Source: an uncultured Clostridia bacterium (lineage in GTDB: Bacteria; Bacillota; Clostridia; Oscillospirales; Acutalibacteraceae). Taken from it: 46,865 nucleotides of DNA. Shown piece after piece: positions 22,768 through 32,254 of this stretch; the stretch's first letter is position 1, and each line of letters begins with the position of its first letter. The notes below the pieces were generated by a model. The model worked only from the letters and a program-made list of their open reading frames with translations, was not told the DNA's origin and did not search any database. The stretch lies in NCBI GenBank assembly GCA_947624285.1, contig CANQJS010000012.1, positions 1-46,865 of the forward strand, given 5' to 3'. A program made the translations under genes and the position numbers.

Positions 22768-24456
22768 ATGTCTTTATTAGTAAAAAAAACAGAAGAGGCT
22801 CTCAGGGAGAAGCTCCTTAAGGCGCTTGAAAGCGCTATGAAAAAGGGAGAGCTTCCCTGTGTGGATATACCCGATTTTATAATCGAAAAGCCGGCGAACA
22901 GCGCCAACGGCGATTTTTCCGCCAACATAGCCATGGCGGGGGCGAGAGTATTCGGAAAGCCTCCGAGAGCCATAGCGGAGATAATCACCGCCGAGCTCGA
23001 CCTTTCCGACACTCTGTTTGAAAGAGTGGAGACGGCGGGCCCGGGATTCCTTAATTTTTATCTGTCTCAAAGATATTATACAGAGATACTCAAGGATATT
23101 GCCGCAAGGGGAAGCGATTACGGCAGATCCGATCACGGCGGCGGCAGATCCGTATTAGTGGAATATGTGTCCGCCAATCCTACTGGCCCCATGCACATAG
23201 GCAACGCGCGCGGCGGCGCGATAGGCGACTGCCTTGCCGCCGTTTTTGAATACGCGGGCTACTCTGTGAGCCGTGAGTTTTATGTGAACGACGCGGGAAA
23301 TCAGATAGAGAAATTCGCCACATCGCTTGAGGTGCGCTATTTACAGCTTTATAAGGACGGCGTGGAGATGCCCGAGGACGCTTATCACGGAGCTGATATA
23401 ACGGAGCATGCCAAAAACTTTGCGGCGGAATACGGCGATAAATTCGTTGACGCAGACAGCGCCGAAAGGCGAAAAGCGCTTGTGGATTACGCTCTGCCCA
23501 AAAACATTGCGGGGCTTGAAAGCGATCTCCTCAAGTATCGTATAAAATACGACCGCTGGTTCAGGGAGAGCTCGCTTCACAACGACGGCTCGGTCGCCGC
23601 CGTTATCGAAAAGCTGAAAAGCCTCGATGTAACATACGAGCAGGACGGCGCCCTTTGGTTTAAGGCATCTCAATTCGGCAATGATAAGGATATAGTGCTT
23701 GTTCGCTCAAACGGCTTGCCGACATATATCGTGCCCGATATAGCCTATCATTACAATAAGCTGGTAACAAGGGGATTTGACAAGGCGGTAAATGTGCTCG
23801 GCGCTGATCATCACGGCTATGTGCCGCGAATGAAGGCTGCGCTTTCAGCCCTCGGTATCGACCCGTCAAGGCTTGACTGCGTTATCATGCAGATGGTAAA
23901 CCTTGTGCGCGACGGAGAGACGATAAAGCTGTCTAAGCGCTCGGGCAAGGCGGTCACCCTTAACACTCTGCTTGAGGAGATACCGATAGACGCCGCGAGA
24001 TTTTTCTTCAACCTGCGCGAGCCGAACTCGCATTTTGATTTTGACCTTGACCTCGCCGTAAAAGAGACGAGCCAGAATCCCGTTTACTATGTTCAGTACG
24101 CCCACGCGCGAATTTGCTCCATTTTGAAGAAAGCTCAAAGCGAAGGCGTTTCACTGTGTGAGGTGAAAGACGAGGAGCTTGATCTTCTTTGCGAAAAAGA
24201 GGAAAGGGAGCTTATTTCCCATTTGGCGGCGCTCACAAACGAGATAATATCAGCAGCCGAGGAGCGCAATCCCGCGAATATAACGCGGTATGTTATAGAG
24301 CTTGCAACGCTTTTCCATAAATTCTATAACGCGCATCGCGTAATGTGCGATGACGAAAGCCTTATGCAGGCAAGGCTTCATCTCTGCGTTGCGGCGGGCG
24401 AAACGATAAAAAATGTTTTAACGATGCTTAAAATCAATGCTCCCGACGCGATGTGA
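22768..24456 (+). CDS. argS: Arginyl-tRNA synthetase
   Basis: The 562-aa class I synthetase charges tRNA-Arg. An N-terminal Add1 domain (~100 aa) precedes the catalytic core, where ANPTGPMHIGNARGG is the HIGH signature. IKLSKRSGKAV is the KMSKS-equivalent, and VLGADHHGYVPRMKAAL and the NPVYYVQYAHARI anticodon-domain entry are typical of ArgRS. AGGAGA precedes ATG 22768. Length is normal. Fourth gene of ddl-murI-DUF1934-argS, with murI overlapping DUF1934 and DUF1934 abutting argS, so the four are probably one transcript. Confidence 0.95.
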   Translation: MSLLVKKTEEALREKLLKALESAMKKGELPCVDIPDFIIEKPANSANGDFSANIAMAGARVFGKPPRAIAEIITAELDLSDTLFERVETAGPGFLNFYLSQRYYTEILKDIAARGSDYGRSDHGGGRSVLVEYVSANPTGPMHIGNARGGAIGDCLAAVFEYAGYSVSREFYVNDAGNQIEKFATSLEVRYLQLYKDGVEMPEDAYHGADITEHAKNFAAEYGDKFVDADSAERRKALVDYALPKNIAGLESDLLKYRIKYDRWFRESSLHNDGSVAAVIEKLKSLDVTYEQDGALWFKASQFGNDKDIVLVRSNGLPTYIVPDIAYHYNKLVTRGFDKAVNVLGADHHGYVPRMKAALSALGIDPSRLDCVIMQMVNLVRDGETIKLSKRSGKAVTLNTLLEEIPIDAARFFFNLREPNSHFDFDLDLAVKETSQNPVYYVQYAHARICSILKKAQSEGVSLCEVKDEELDLLCEKEERELISHLAALTNEIISAAEERNPANITRYVIELATLFHKFYNAHRVMCDDESLMQARLHLCVAAGETIKNVLTMLKINAPDAM

Positions 24457-24504
24457 CGGGGCGGATACGCTATATGATATCGGAAAAATAAGGAGAGGTA
24501 TATT

Positions 24505-25926
24505 ATGCCATCAGCAAGAAGCAAGCTTCTGCACCGTATCGGAAACGGCGTTTTCAGATACATTTATAAAGACCCGAAAAAGAATATGCTTCGCCTTGTA
24601 AAAATCGGCAAAAGGGTCACGGGAAAGATGTATCCCGAAAGCACTTTTACAAAGCCTATCGAGATAATTTCCGATGAGAGCAATATTTGGCACAAGTATC
24701 TGTTTGACGGAATAAGGGATATAGACGGCGAGCTTCTGCGCAAGGCGGCGCTTACATTCGCCATAGATCTGGGGCTTATCGGCACTTCCAATCTCCGAAA
24801 GAAGAGAGACGAGCTGCATATCAATATCCCGTGGGTGGTGCTGCTTGACCCGACCTCCGCATGCAATCTGAAATGTAAGGGCTGCTGGGCGGCGGAATAC
24901 GGCTACCGTTCAAATCTCACTCTTGATGAGATGAGAAAGATCATCCGTGAAAGCAAGGAGCTCGGCACGCATTTCTTTATGTTCACCGGCGGAGAGCCTC
25001 TTATCCGAAAAAAGGATCTAATCACCCTCGCGCTTGAAAATCAGGATTGTATTTTTCTTGCTTTTACGAACGGAACGCTTGTGGATGATGAATTTTGTGA
25101 GGAACTGAAGAGCTGCGGCAATTTCGGACTTGCCCTTTCCATAGAGGGAACGAGAAAAACAAATGACGACCGCAGGGGCGAAGGCTCATATGACAAGACG
25201 GTTGACGCGATGAAAAAGCTGAAAGAACACGGCTGTCTTTTCGGCACTTCCGTTTGCTACACGAGTAAAAATTATGAGGCTGTTACGAGCGACGGGTTTT
25301 ACGACGATATGATTGCCCTCGGTGCAAAATATATGTGGTTTTTTCACTATATGCCGGTCGGAGGCGACGCGGATGTCTCTCTGCTGCTCACTCCCGAGCA
25401 GCGCGAGCATGTTTACCGCGCCATAAGAGAAAAACGAAACAGCAAGACGGGAAAACCCATATTCACCGTAGACTTTCAGAATGACGCGGAGTTTGTGGGC
25501 GGCTGTATCGCGGGCGGAAGAAACTATTTTCATGTGAATTCCGAGGGCGACGCCGAGCCATGCGTTTTCATTCATTATTCGGATTCAAATATCAGGGAAA
25601 AATCCATTATCGAATGCTTGCGTTCCCCGCTGTTCAGCGAATACTACAAGGGTCAGCCGTTCAATAAAAATATGCTTCGCCCATGCCCGATGCTCGAAAA
25701 TCCGCAGGCGCTGAGGAAAATGGTTGAAAGAAGCGGGGCTCATTCCACCAATCTCATTTGCAGCGAAAGCGCCGAAGCGCTGTGCGCGAAATGCGAAACT
25801 TATGCCAAAAACTGGGCTCCGAAGGCGAAGGAGATTTGGGAGGAAAAGGAGCGCTTCAAGCCCTTTACCCAATATTTCAGAGATACGCCGGAGGGCAAAG
25901 CTCAATACGATCCCAAAGATTATTAA
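24505..25926 (+). CDS. Radical SAM protein with C-terminal cysteine region
   Basis: The 473-aa protein holds the CNLKCKGC cluster motif (CxxxCxxC, about residue 119), followed by FMFTGGEPLIRKKDL (the GGE SAM-binding motif) and a TNGTLVDDE strand of the TIM-barrel. The C-terminal ~130 residues contain more Cys: CIAGGRNYFHVNSEGDAEPC, then CPML, ICSES and CAKC, a SPASM/twitch-like arrangement for auxiliary iron-sulfur clusters. The N-terminal ~115 residues (basic, starting with SKLLHRIGNGVFRYIYKD) are not a known domain to me. It may act on a peptide or protein substrate; no precursor gene is adjacent. GGAGAGG precedes ATG 24505. A terminator (26007-26045) follows. Confidence 0.82.
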   Translation: MPSARSKLLHRIGNGVFRYIYKDPKKNMLRLVKIGKRVTGKMYPESTFTKPIEIISDESNIWHKYLFDGIRDIDGELLRKAALTFAIDLGLIGTSNLRKKRDELHINIPWVVLLDPTSACNLKCKGCWAAEYGYRSNLTLDEMRKIIRESKELGTHFFMFTGGEPLIRKKDLITLALENQDCIFLAFTNGTLVDDEFCEELKSCGNFGLALSIEGTRKTNDDRRGEGSYDKTVDAMKKLKEHGCLFGTSVCYTSKNYEAVTSDGFYDDMIALGAKYMWFFHYMPVGGDADVSLLLTPEQREHVYRAIREKRNSKTGKPIFTVDFQNDAEFVGGCIAGGRNYFHVNSEGDAEPCVFIHYSDSNIREKSIIECLRSPLFSEYYKGQPFNKNMLRPCPMLENPQALRKMVERSGAHSTNLICSESAEALCAKCETYAKNWAPKAKEIWEEKERFKPFTQYFRDTPEGKAQYDPKDY

Positions 25927-26006
25927 AATAAAACGCAGAATGCAAAAAACGGTTGCGTTAAGACCGTATCTATTTAAAAAGCAAAATTTTGCACGGCAAT
26001 GTATTG

Positions 26007-26045
26007 AAAACCGCCGATATGCGTCAGCATTATCGGCGGTTTTTT
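26007..26045 (+). terminator. Terminator after the radical SAM gene
   Basis: A perfect 13-bp stem, AAAACCGCCGATA (26007-26019) with TATCGGCGGTTTT (26031-26043), ends in a T-run. The stretch 25927-26006 before it and 26046-26124 after it hold no gene that I can support. Confidence 0.9.
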
Positions 26046-26127
26046 GCATCGCTTATTTTTGCGAGGAAAAGAAAATAACGATACCTTCGCGGCGGCGTAA
26101 TTTAGTGTTTTATTTTTACTGTTTTTA

Positions 26128-26136
26128 TGCTACAAT
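26128..26136 (+). promoter_or_regulatory. Extended -10 promoter of polA
   Basis: The block TGC-TACAAT (26128-26136) fits an extended -10. The -35 region (about 26108-26113) is poor. Transcription would begin around 26143, so the ATG at 26145 would be leaderless; the chosen start is 26166. Confidence 0.5.
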
Positions 26137-26165
26137 AATAAAAAATGTTTATACGAGGTAGAAAA

Positions 26166-28760
26166 ATGAGATTGCTTGTTATCGACGGCAACAGCATCGC
26201 CAATCGCGCTTTTTACGGAATAAAGCTGCTTACAACAAAAAGCGGCTGTTTCACAAACGCAATTTACGGCTTTTTGAATATTCTTCTGAAGCTGAAAGAA
26301 ACCTGTTCTCCCGACGCGGCGGCGATCGCCTTTGATGTTCACGCTCCAACATTCCGCCATAAGATGTTTGACGAATACAAGGCGGGCAGGCACGCCATGC
26401 CCGATGAGCTTCGCGAGCAAATGCCGGTGCTCAAGCGGCTTCTCACATATCTCGGCTATCATGTGGTGGAATGCGAGGGCTGGGAGGCGGATGATATTCT
26501 CGGCACGCTTGCCGAGGTATGCCGTCAAAACGGCGACCCATGCTTTATCGCCACGGGGGACAGGGATTCGCTGCAGCTTGCCCACGGCGGGGTAAAGGTT
26601 TTACTCGCGCGCACAAGGATGGGTCAAACATCAACCGATATATATGACGAGGCGGCGATAGAGGCGGAATACGGCGTAACGCCGCAGGCTCTCATTCAGG
26701 TAAAGGGGCTTCAGGGCGATTCGAGCGACAATATTCCCGGCGTTGCGGGCATAGGACCTAAGACGGCGCTTGAGCTTATCAGAAATTACGGCACAATAGA
26801 CAACATTTATTCCAAAATAGACGATATAGATATAAAAAGCGGCGTGAGAGAAAAGCTGAAAAGAGATAAAGAAAAAGCATATCTCTCGCTGGAGCTCGGA
26901 ACTATCCGCACGGACGCGCCGATAGACAAAGATATATCCTCCTATGCGATAACGCAGGGCGACAGAGCGCTCGCGGCGGCTGAATTTGCCCGTCTTGAGC
27001 TTTTCAGCCTTATTGATAAATTCGGGCTTGACAGGCGTGAGGCAATTGTTGAAAAAACCGAGGAAAAGAGCAGGAAAACAGAGAAAAGAATATGCGAGAA
27101 CGCGGGAGAACTGCTCGGTCTTATCGGAAACGAAAGGGCGTATTTTTATCCCGCCGTTTCGGACGGCGTTATCACCGATTTGTATTTTGCCTTAGGCGAT
27201 GAAGTGGTCGTAATGCCTTGCGATTGCGAAGAATTTGAAAAATTCGCCGTTTCATTTTTTGAAAGCGGCGTTAAAAAATACAGCTACAACACAAAGCTTA
27301 TCCACCGCCTTGCCGCAAAGCACGGCGTAAAATGCAATAATGTATGCGGCGATCTGATGCTCTCCGCCTATCTCCTCCGTCCGTCGGACGCAAATTATGA
27401 TATAGACCGCCTCTGCCTTGAATACGGCGTGGCGATGCCGGAATATACAAACGAAATGGGAATAAAGGAGCAGGATGTCTGCCGCGCCGCGGCGCTCAAG
27501 GATATTTTCGATAAAACGGACGCTCTGCTTGAGGAGGCGGAGCAGACAAAGCTTCTCACCGATATTGAGCTCCCGCTTGCACAGGTGCTGGCGAAAATGG
27601 AGATCGCCGGATTTGAGGTGGACAGGGAGGGAATAGAGGAATTTTCAAAAAAGCTCTCCGCGGGGATAAAAGACCTGACAGCCTCGATATATGAGCAGGC
27701 GGGGCACGAATTTAACATAAACTCGCCGAAGCAGCTCGGCGTAGTCCTCTTTGAAGAAATGGGCATTCCCTGCAAAAAGAAAACAAAAAGCGGCTATTCC
27801 ACAAACGCGGAGGTGCTTGAGGAGCTTGCGCCCGTCTATCCTATAGTTTCTCAGATACTTGAATACAGAACGCTCTCAAAGCTGAAATCCACTTACTGCG
27901 ACGGGCTTTTAAAGGTTATAGCTCCCGACGGCAGAATACACACCTCGTTCAATCAGGTCGAGACCCGAACGGGCAGAATATCGTCCCTCGAGCCGAATTT
28001 GCAGAATATCCCGATAAGAACGCCTTTGGGCAGGGAGATGAGAAAATTTTTCCGCGCCGGCGAGGGCTGTGTGCTTATCGACGCCGATTACAGTCAGATA
28101 GAATTAAGGGTGCTTGCGGCGCTTGCGGACGACGAGAATATGATAAGCGCCTTTAACAACAACGAGGATATACACCGCACCACGGCGGCGCAGGTGTTCG
28201 GATTTCCGCCGGAAATGATTACCCCAGAGCTTCGTTCACGGGCAAAGGCGGTCAATTTCGGGATCGTTTACGGGATAGGCGCGTTCAGCCTTGCCAAGGA
28301 TATAGGCGTTTCCAACAGAGAGGCGAAGGAGTATATTGACGGATATCTGAGACATTTCAGCGGCGTTGCTTCATATATGAACAGAATGATAGAGACGGCG
28401 AAGAAAAACGGCTACGCTCAGACTCTTTTCAAGCGCCGCAGATATTTGCCGGAGCTCTTATCGTCAAACTTCAATCTCCGCGCCTTTGGGGAGCGTGTTG
28501 CAAGAAATATGCCTATCCAAGGCACAGCCGCCGATATAATAAAAATCGCCATGATCAGAGTGGCTCACAGGCTCGAAAGGGAAAATATGAGATCGCGCCT
28601 TATTCTTCAGGTGCACGATGAGCTTATAGTTGAAGCGCCCGAGGAGGAAGCGGATAAAGCACTTGAGATCGTGACCTATGAGATGGAAAACGCGTGCAAA
28701 ATGAAAGTGCGCCTTATCGCGGACGGCAAAAAGGCAAAAACATGGTACGACGCTCATTAA
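26166..28760 (+). CDS. polA: DNA polymerase I
   Basis: The product is about 864 aa. The N-terminal 5'-3' exonuclease (residues 1-290) shows LVIDGNSIANRAFYG, GWEADDILG, ATGDRDSLQL and GDSSDNIPGVAGIGPKTA. The central 3'-5' exonuclease-like region (about 300-470) lacks the usual catalytic DxE series, as in many Firmicutes PolA, so proofreading is probably absent. The polymerase domain (about 470-864) has TRTGRISS, DADYSQIELRVLAA, the fingers helix with RAKAVNFGIVYG, and QVHDELIVE. Start 26166 uses GAGGT (26154-26158); the earlier ATG at 26145 has no ribosome binding site. Followed closely by rimI. Confidence 0.94.
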   Translation: MRLLVIDGNSIANRAFYGIKLLTTKSGCFTNAIYGFLNILLKLKETCSPDAAAIAFDVHAPTFRHKMFDEYKAGRHAMPDELREQMPVLKRLLTYLGYHVVECEGWEADDILGTLAEVCRQNGDPCFIATGDRDSLQLAHGGVKVLLARTRMGQTSTDIYDEAAIEAEYGVTPQALIQVKGLQGDSSDNIPGVAGIGPKTALELIRNYGTIDNIYSKIDDIDIKSGVREKLKRDKEKAYLSLELGTIRTDAPIDKDISSYAITQGDRALAAAEFARLELFSLIDKFGLDRREAIVEKTEEKSRKTEKRICENAGELLGLIGNERAYFYPAVSDGVITDLYFALGDEVVVMPCDCEEFEKFAVSFFESGVKKYSYNTKLIHRLAAKHGVKCNNVCGDLMLSAYLLRPSDANYDIDRLCLEYGVAMPEYTNEMGIKEQDVCRAAALKDIFDKTDALLEEAEQTKLLTDIELPLAQVLAKMEIAGFEVDREGIEEFSKKLSAGIKDLTASIYEQAGHEFNINSPKQLGVVLFEEMGIPCKKKTKSGYSTNAEVLEELAPVYPIVSQILEYRTLSKLKSTYCDGLLKVIAPDGRIHTSFNQVETRTGRISSLEPNLQNIPIRTPLGREMRKFFRAGEGCVLIDADYSQIELRVLAALADDENMISAFNNNEDIHRTTAAQVFGFPPEMITPELRSRAKAVNFGIVYGIGAFSLAKDIGVSNREAKEYIDGYLRHFSGVASYMNRMIETAKKNGYAQTLFKRRRYLPELLSSNFNLRAFGERVARNMPIQGTAADIIKIAMIRVAHRLERENMRSRLILQVHDELIVEAPEEEADKALEIVTYEMENACKMKVRLIADGKKAKTWYDAH

Positions 28761-28764
28761 AGCT

Positions 28765-29199
28765 ATGGAAATAAGAAAATTCTCAAAAGAATATATCGGA
28801 AAAGCCGCGCTTATTGAGAAAGCGTGCTTTTCCGTTGCGTGGGACGAAGCGGCGCTGGCGGCGGAGCTTAAAAATCCCTGCTCGCATCTCTACATCGCCT
28901 TTGCGCACGGCAAAGCGGCGGGATATGCCGCAATATACGCCGTTGAGGGTGAGGCGGACATCGCGCGTGTAGCGGTGCTGCCCGAATTCAGGCGCAGAGG
29001 TATAGCCGAAACGATGCTTTTATACGCGCTGAAGGATATAGGCGCGAGCACGGCTTTTCTCGATGTGAGGGAAAGCAACCTCCCCGCCGTAAAGCTGTAT
29101 GAAAAATTGGGCTTTAAAAGTATGGGCGTTCGCAAAAATTACTACTCCGACCCCGCCGAAAACGCCGTTTTGATGAAGCTTGAAGCGCGCGGAGAATGA
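28765..29199 (+). CDS. rimI: Ribosomal-protein alanine N-acetyltransferase-like GNAT
   Basis: The 144-aa GNAT protein starts 5 nt after the polA stop. It contains the acetyl-CoA loop VLPEFRRRGIAETML (Q/RxxGxG/A pattern) and the RimI-type end block LDVRESNLPAVKLYEKLGFKSMG. RimI acetylates the N-terminus of ribosomal protein S18 in E. coli; the true target in clostridia is uncertain. Genomic linkage to tsaD directly downstream is the common Firmicutes arrangement. No strong ribosome binding site is visible at the ATG. Confidence 0.85.
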   Translation: MEIRKFSKEYIGKAALIEKACFSVAWDEAALAAELKNPCSHLYIAFAHGKAAGYAAIYAVEGEADIARVAVLPEFRRRGIAETMLLYALKDIGASTAFLDVRESNLPAVKLYEKLGFKSMGVRKNYYSDPAENAVLMKLEARGE

Positions 29200-29223
29200 A
29201 ACGAAACAAAACAGAGGGATAAA

Positions 29224-30237
29224 ATGAAAATTCTCGGAATCGAATCCTCCTGCGACGAGACAGCCGCTTCGGTGGTTGAAAACGGCAGGACGGTAAAATC
29301 AAATGTAATAGCAACCTCACTTGACGAGCATAAGCTCTACGGCGGAGTTGTGCCCGAGATTGCCTCGCGCAGGCATGCCGAATCAATAAGCGCCGTTGTA
29401 AAGGAGGCGCTGGAGAGGGCGGAATGCACGGTAAACGATATAGACGCGGTGGCGGTCACCTATGCCCCGGGGCTTATCGGGTCGCTTCTTGTGGGTGTGA
29501 ATTTCGCCAAGGGACTGGCGTGCGCGGCGGTCAAGCCCCTTGTTCCCGTTCATCATCTCAGGGCGCATATCGCGTCTAATTATCTCACCTCGGATCTGAA
29601 GCCGCCGTTTCTCTGCCTTGTAGTCAGCGGAGGGCATTCGCATATCGTTGGTGTAAACAGCTATACCGATTATAAGGTCATAGGCAGAACGCGGGACGAC
29701 GCCGCAGGCGAGGCGCTTGACAAGGCGGGGCGCGTAATGGGTCTTGCGTACCCCGGCGGGATAAGTATAGACAGAATAAGCCCGCAGGGAGATCCCGATA
29801 AATTTACCTTTACCCACCCGAAAATAGACGGCGCACCGTATGATTTTTCGTTCAGCGGGCTGAAAACCGCGGTAATAAACATCGTTCACAACGCATCGCA
29901 AAAGGGCGAGGAATTGAATATCGCCGATCTTGCAGCCTCGTTTCAAAAAAACACCGTGCAATGCCTCATAAATAATTTGGAAAAAGCGGCTTTAAATTCC
30001 GATTATAATAAAATCGCGCTTGCCGGCGGCGTTTCGGCAAATTCGCTTTTGCGCGCCGAATGCAAAAAAATGTGCGAGCGCCACGGGCTTTCGCTGTATC
30101 TGCCGGAGCTTAAATATTGCGGCGACAATGCCGCCATGGTCGCGTCTCAGGGGTATTATGAATTTCTTGCGGGAACGAGAGCAAATTCATCGCTTAACGC
30201 TTATGCAACTATGCCTATTGATAATGTAATTTTTTAG
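29224..30237 (+). CDS. tsaD: tRNA N6-adenosine threonylcarbamoyltransferase TsaD
   Basis: The 337-aa ASKHA-fold enzyme transfers threonylcarbamoyl to A37 of ANN-decoding tRNAs. LGIESSCDETAASVV opens the protein. VHHLRAHI carries the HxxxH metal-binding pair, and VVSGGHSHIV, AGEALDKAGRVMGL and the C-terminal LAGGVSANSLLR are family signatures. The late CGDNAAMVA block is present. GAGGGAT precedes ATG 29224. The partner genes tsaB and tsaE are not adjacent, so the t6A complex must draw on other loci. Confidence 0.95.
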   Translation: MKILGIESSCDETAASVVENGRTVKSNVIATSLDEHKLYGGVVPEIASRRHAESISAVVKEALERAECTVNDIDAVAVTYAPGLIGSLLVGVNFAKGLACAAVKPLVPVHHLRAHIASNYLTSDLKPPFLCLVVSGGHSHIVGVNSYTDYKVIGRTRDDAAGEALDKAGRVMGLAYPGGISIDRISPQGDPDKFTFTHPKIDGAPYDFSFSGLKTAVINIVHNASQKGEELNIADLAASFQKNTVQCLINNLEKAALNSDYNKIALAGGVSANSLLRAECKKMCERHGLSLYLPELKYCGDNAAMVASQGYYEFLAGTRANSSLNAYATMPIDNVIF

Positions 30238-30258
30238 TTAATTTATTCAATATGCCTA

Positions 30259-30286
30259 TTGAAAGTTTTAGTGAAATTGATATAAT
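30259..30286 (+). promoter_or_regulatory. Promoter of pckG
   Basis: TTGAAA (30259-30264) and TATAAT (30281-30286) are separated by 16 bp. The leader of about 65 nt contains a strong AAAAGGAGAAA ribosome binding site near 30340 but no obvious terminator hairpin. Confidence 0.65.
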
Positions 30287-30357
30287 AGTATTGATAAATT
30301 TTGCGGTAATTTGCCATTGAAATTCGTCAAAAGTTTCTTGAAAAGGAGAAATATAAT

Positions 30358-32133
30358 ATGCAAACTGAACTTACAAAAAACAAATCGCTTCTTGATTGGC
30401 TCGATGAAAAGGTCGAGCTGCTGAAGCCCTCGGAAATTATGTGGATCGACGGCTCCAAGGAGCAGATCGATATGCTCAAGGCAGAGGGCGTTAAAACGGG
30501 CGAGATGATAAAGCTCAACGAGGATCTTCTTCCCGACTGCTATCTTCACAGAACTGCGGAAAACGATGTTGCCCGCGTTGAGGACAGAACGCTCATCTGC
30601 TCCAGAAAAGAGAAGGACGCAGGCCCCACAAACCATTGGATGGATCCCGAAGAAGCGTATAAAATGCTTTACGATATAGCCGCGGGCTCATATCAGGGCA
30701 GAACGATGTACATTATCCCGTATTCAATGGGTCCCGTCGGCTCGCCGTTTTCAAAAATAGGCATTGAGATAACCGATTCCATATATGTTGTTCTCAATAT
30801 GAACATTATGACGAGAGTTGGCAAGGCGGTGCTTGACTGCCTCGGCGATTCGGACGACTGGGTACGCGGTATGCACTGCAAATGCAATGTAGACCCCGAA
30901 AAGAGATGGATATGCCAGTTCCCCGAGGACAATACCATCATCTCCGTAAACTCCGCTTACGGCGGAAATGTTTTGCTCGGCAAAAAGTGCTTTGCCCTTC
31001 GCATAGCCTCATATCTCGGCAAAAACGAAATGTGGCAGGCGGAGCATATGCTTATTCTCGGCCTTGAAAAGCCAAACGGCGAAGTAAAATATATCTGCGC
31101 GGCGTTCCCCAGCGCATGCGGCAAGACTAATCTCGCAATGCTCATTCCTCCCGAGGGCTATCGCAAGAAAGGCTATAAGGTTTGGTGCGTCGGCGATGAT
31201 ATTTCGTGGATAAGAAAAGGTCCGGACGGCAGACTTTACGCCATCAATCCCGAAAACGGCTTCTTCGGCGTTGCACCCGGCACAAATATGAAGTCTAACC
31301 CGAACGCTCTTAAATCAACGATGAGCGGCACGATATTCACAAATGTTTGCCATAATCTTGACAACAACACCGTTTGGTGGGAGGGACTTGACAAGAATCC
31401 GCCCACAAACGCGATAGACTGGAAAGGCAATCCGTGGAACGGTCAGGAATCAACGGAAAAGGGAGCTCATCCCAATTCAAGATTCACCGCTCCCGCAGTC
31501 AACTGCCCGTGTATTTCACCTGAATTTGAAAATCCGCAGGGCGTTCCGATCTCCGCCTTCGTATTCGGCGGGCGCAGAGCGAAGCTCACTCCTCTCGTTT
31601 ATCAGTCAAAGAGCTGGAACAACGGCGTTTTCGTCGGCTCGATAATGGGCTCCGAGACGACCGCCGCGGCGACAGGCGCGGTAGGCGTTGTTCGCCGCGA
31701 TCCCATGGCGATGCTTCCTTTCTGCGGCTACAATATGGGCGATTACTGGAAGCACTGGATCGACATCGGCAAAACTCTCGATCCCGATAAAGCTCCCAAG
31801 ATATTCAATGTAAACTGGTTCCGCAAAGATGATGAGGGCAATTTCCTCTGGCCCGGTTTCGGCGACAATATGCGTGTTCTCGACTGGATAATCGACCGCT
31901 GCGAGGGCAAGGTGGACGCGCGCGAAACGCCTATCGGTTATCTTCCCTATCCCGAGGACATCAATCTTGAAGGACTTGATATGACGACCGACGATCTCGC
32001 GAAGATCCTTGATGTTGACAAGGCGGCGTGGGAAGAAGAGCTCAAGGGCGTTGAGGAGCTTTACGCCAAATTCGGCGACACTCTCCCCGAGGAGCTTGAG
32101 GCGGAGCTTAAAACCGTTAAATCTAATCTGTAA
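30358..32133 (+). CDS. pckG: Phosphoenolpyruvate carboxykinase, GTP-type
   Basis: The 591-aa enzyme interconverts oxaloacetate and PEP using GTP/GDP. The FPSACGKTNLAML kinase loop with the SACGKTN reading is diagnostic for the GTP form; ATP-type PckA has a different loop and is shorter (~530 aa). Other GTP-type blocks present are SAYGGNVLLGKKC, VGDDISWIRKG, ISAFVFGGRRAKLTPLVYQ, and WFRKDDEGNFLWPGFGDN. In anaerobic Clostridia it often works toward oxaloacetate as a CO2-fixing step to succinate or aspartate. A bidirectional terminator (32198-32235) follows. Confidence 0.95.
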   Translation: MQTELTKNKSLLDWLDEKVELLKPSEIMWIDGSKEQIDMLKAEGVKTGEMIKLNEDLLPDCYLHRTAENDVARVEDRTLICSRKEKDAGPTNHWMDPEEAYKMLYDIAAGSYQGRTMYIIPYSMGPVGSPFSKIGIEITDSIYVVLNMNIMTRVGKAVLDCLGDSDDWVRGMHCKCNVDPEKRWICQFPEDNTIISVNSAYGGNVLLGKKCFALRIASYLGKNEMWQAEHMLILGLEKPNGEVKYICAAFPSACGKTNLAMLIPPEGYRKKGYKVWCVGDDISWIRKGPDGRLYAINPENGFFGVAPGTNMKSNPNALKSTMSGTIFTNVCHNLDNNTVWWEGLDKNPPTNAIDWKGNPWNGQESTEKGAHPNSRFTAPAVNCPCISPEFENPQGVPISAFVFGGRRAKLTPLVYQSKSWNNGVFVGSIMGSETTAAATGAVGVVRRDPMAMLPFCGYNMGDYWKHWIDIGKTLDPDKAPKIFNVNWFRKDDEGNFLWPGFGDNMRVLDWIIDRCEGKVDARETPIGYLPYPEDINLEGLDMTTDDLAKILDVDKAAWEEELKGVEELYAKFGDTLPEELEAELKTVKSNL

Positions 32134-32197
32134 TTTTTATCGGCGCGGCGATTGATACTCGGCATTTGTTGAGGACGCCGCCGTCAAATAAAATCAA

Positions 32198-32240
32198 AAA
32201 TCGCCCGAACGGCATTTTACCGTTCGGGCGATTTCTTTTT
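32198..32240. terminator. Bidirectional terminator between pckG and the permease
   Basis: A perfect 15-bp stem, AAATCGCCCGAACGG (32198-32212) with CCGTTCGGGCGATTT (32220-32234), has T-rich tracts on both sides (plus strand CTTTTT; minus strand TTTTTGATTTT). It serves the converging pckG and permease transcripts. Confidence 0.92.
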
Positions 32241-32254
32241 AAAACGATATTGCT

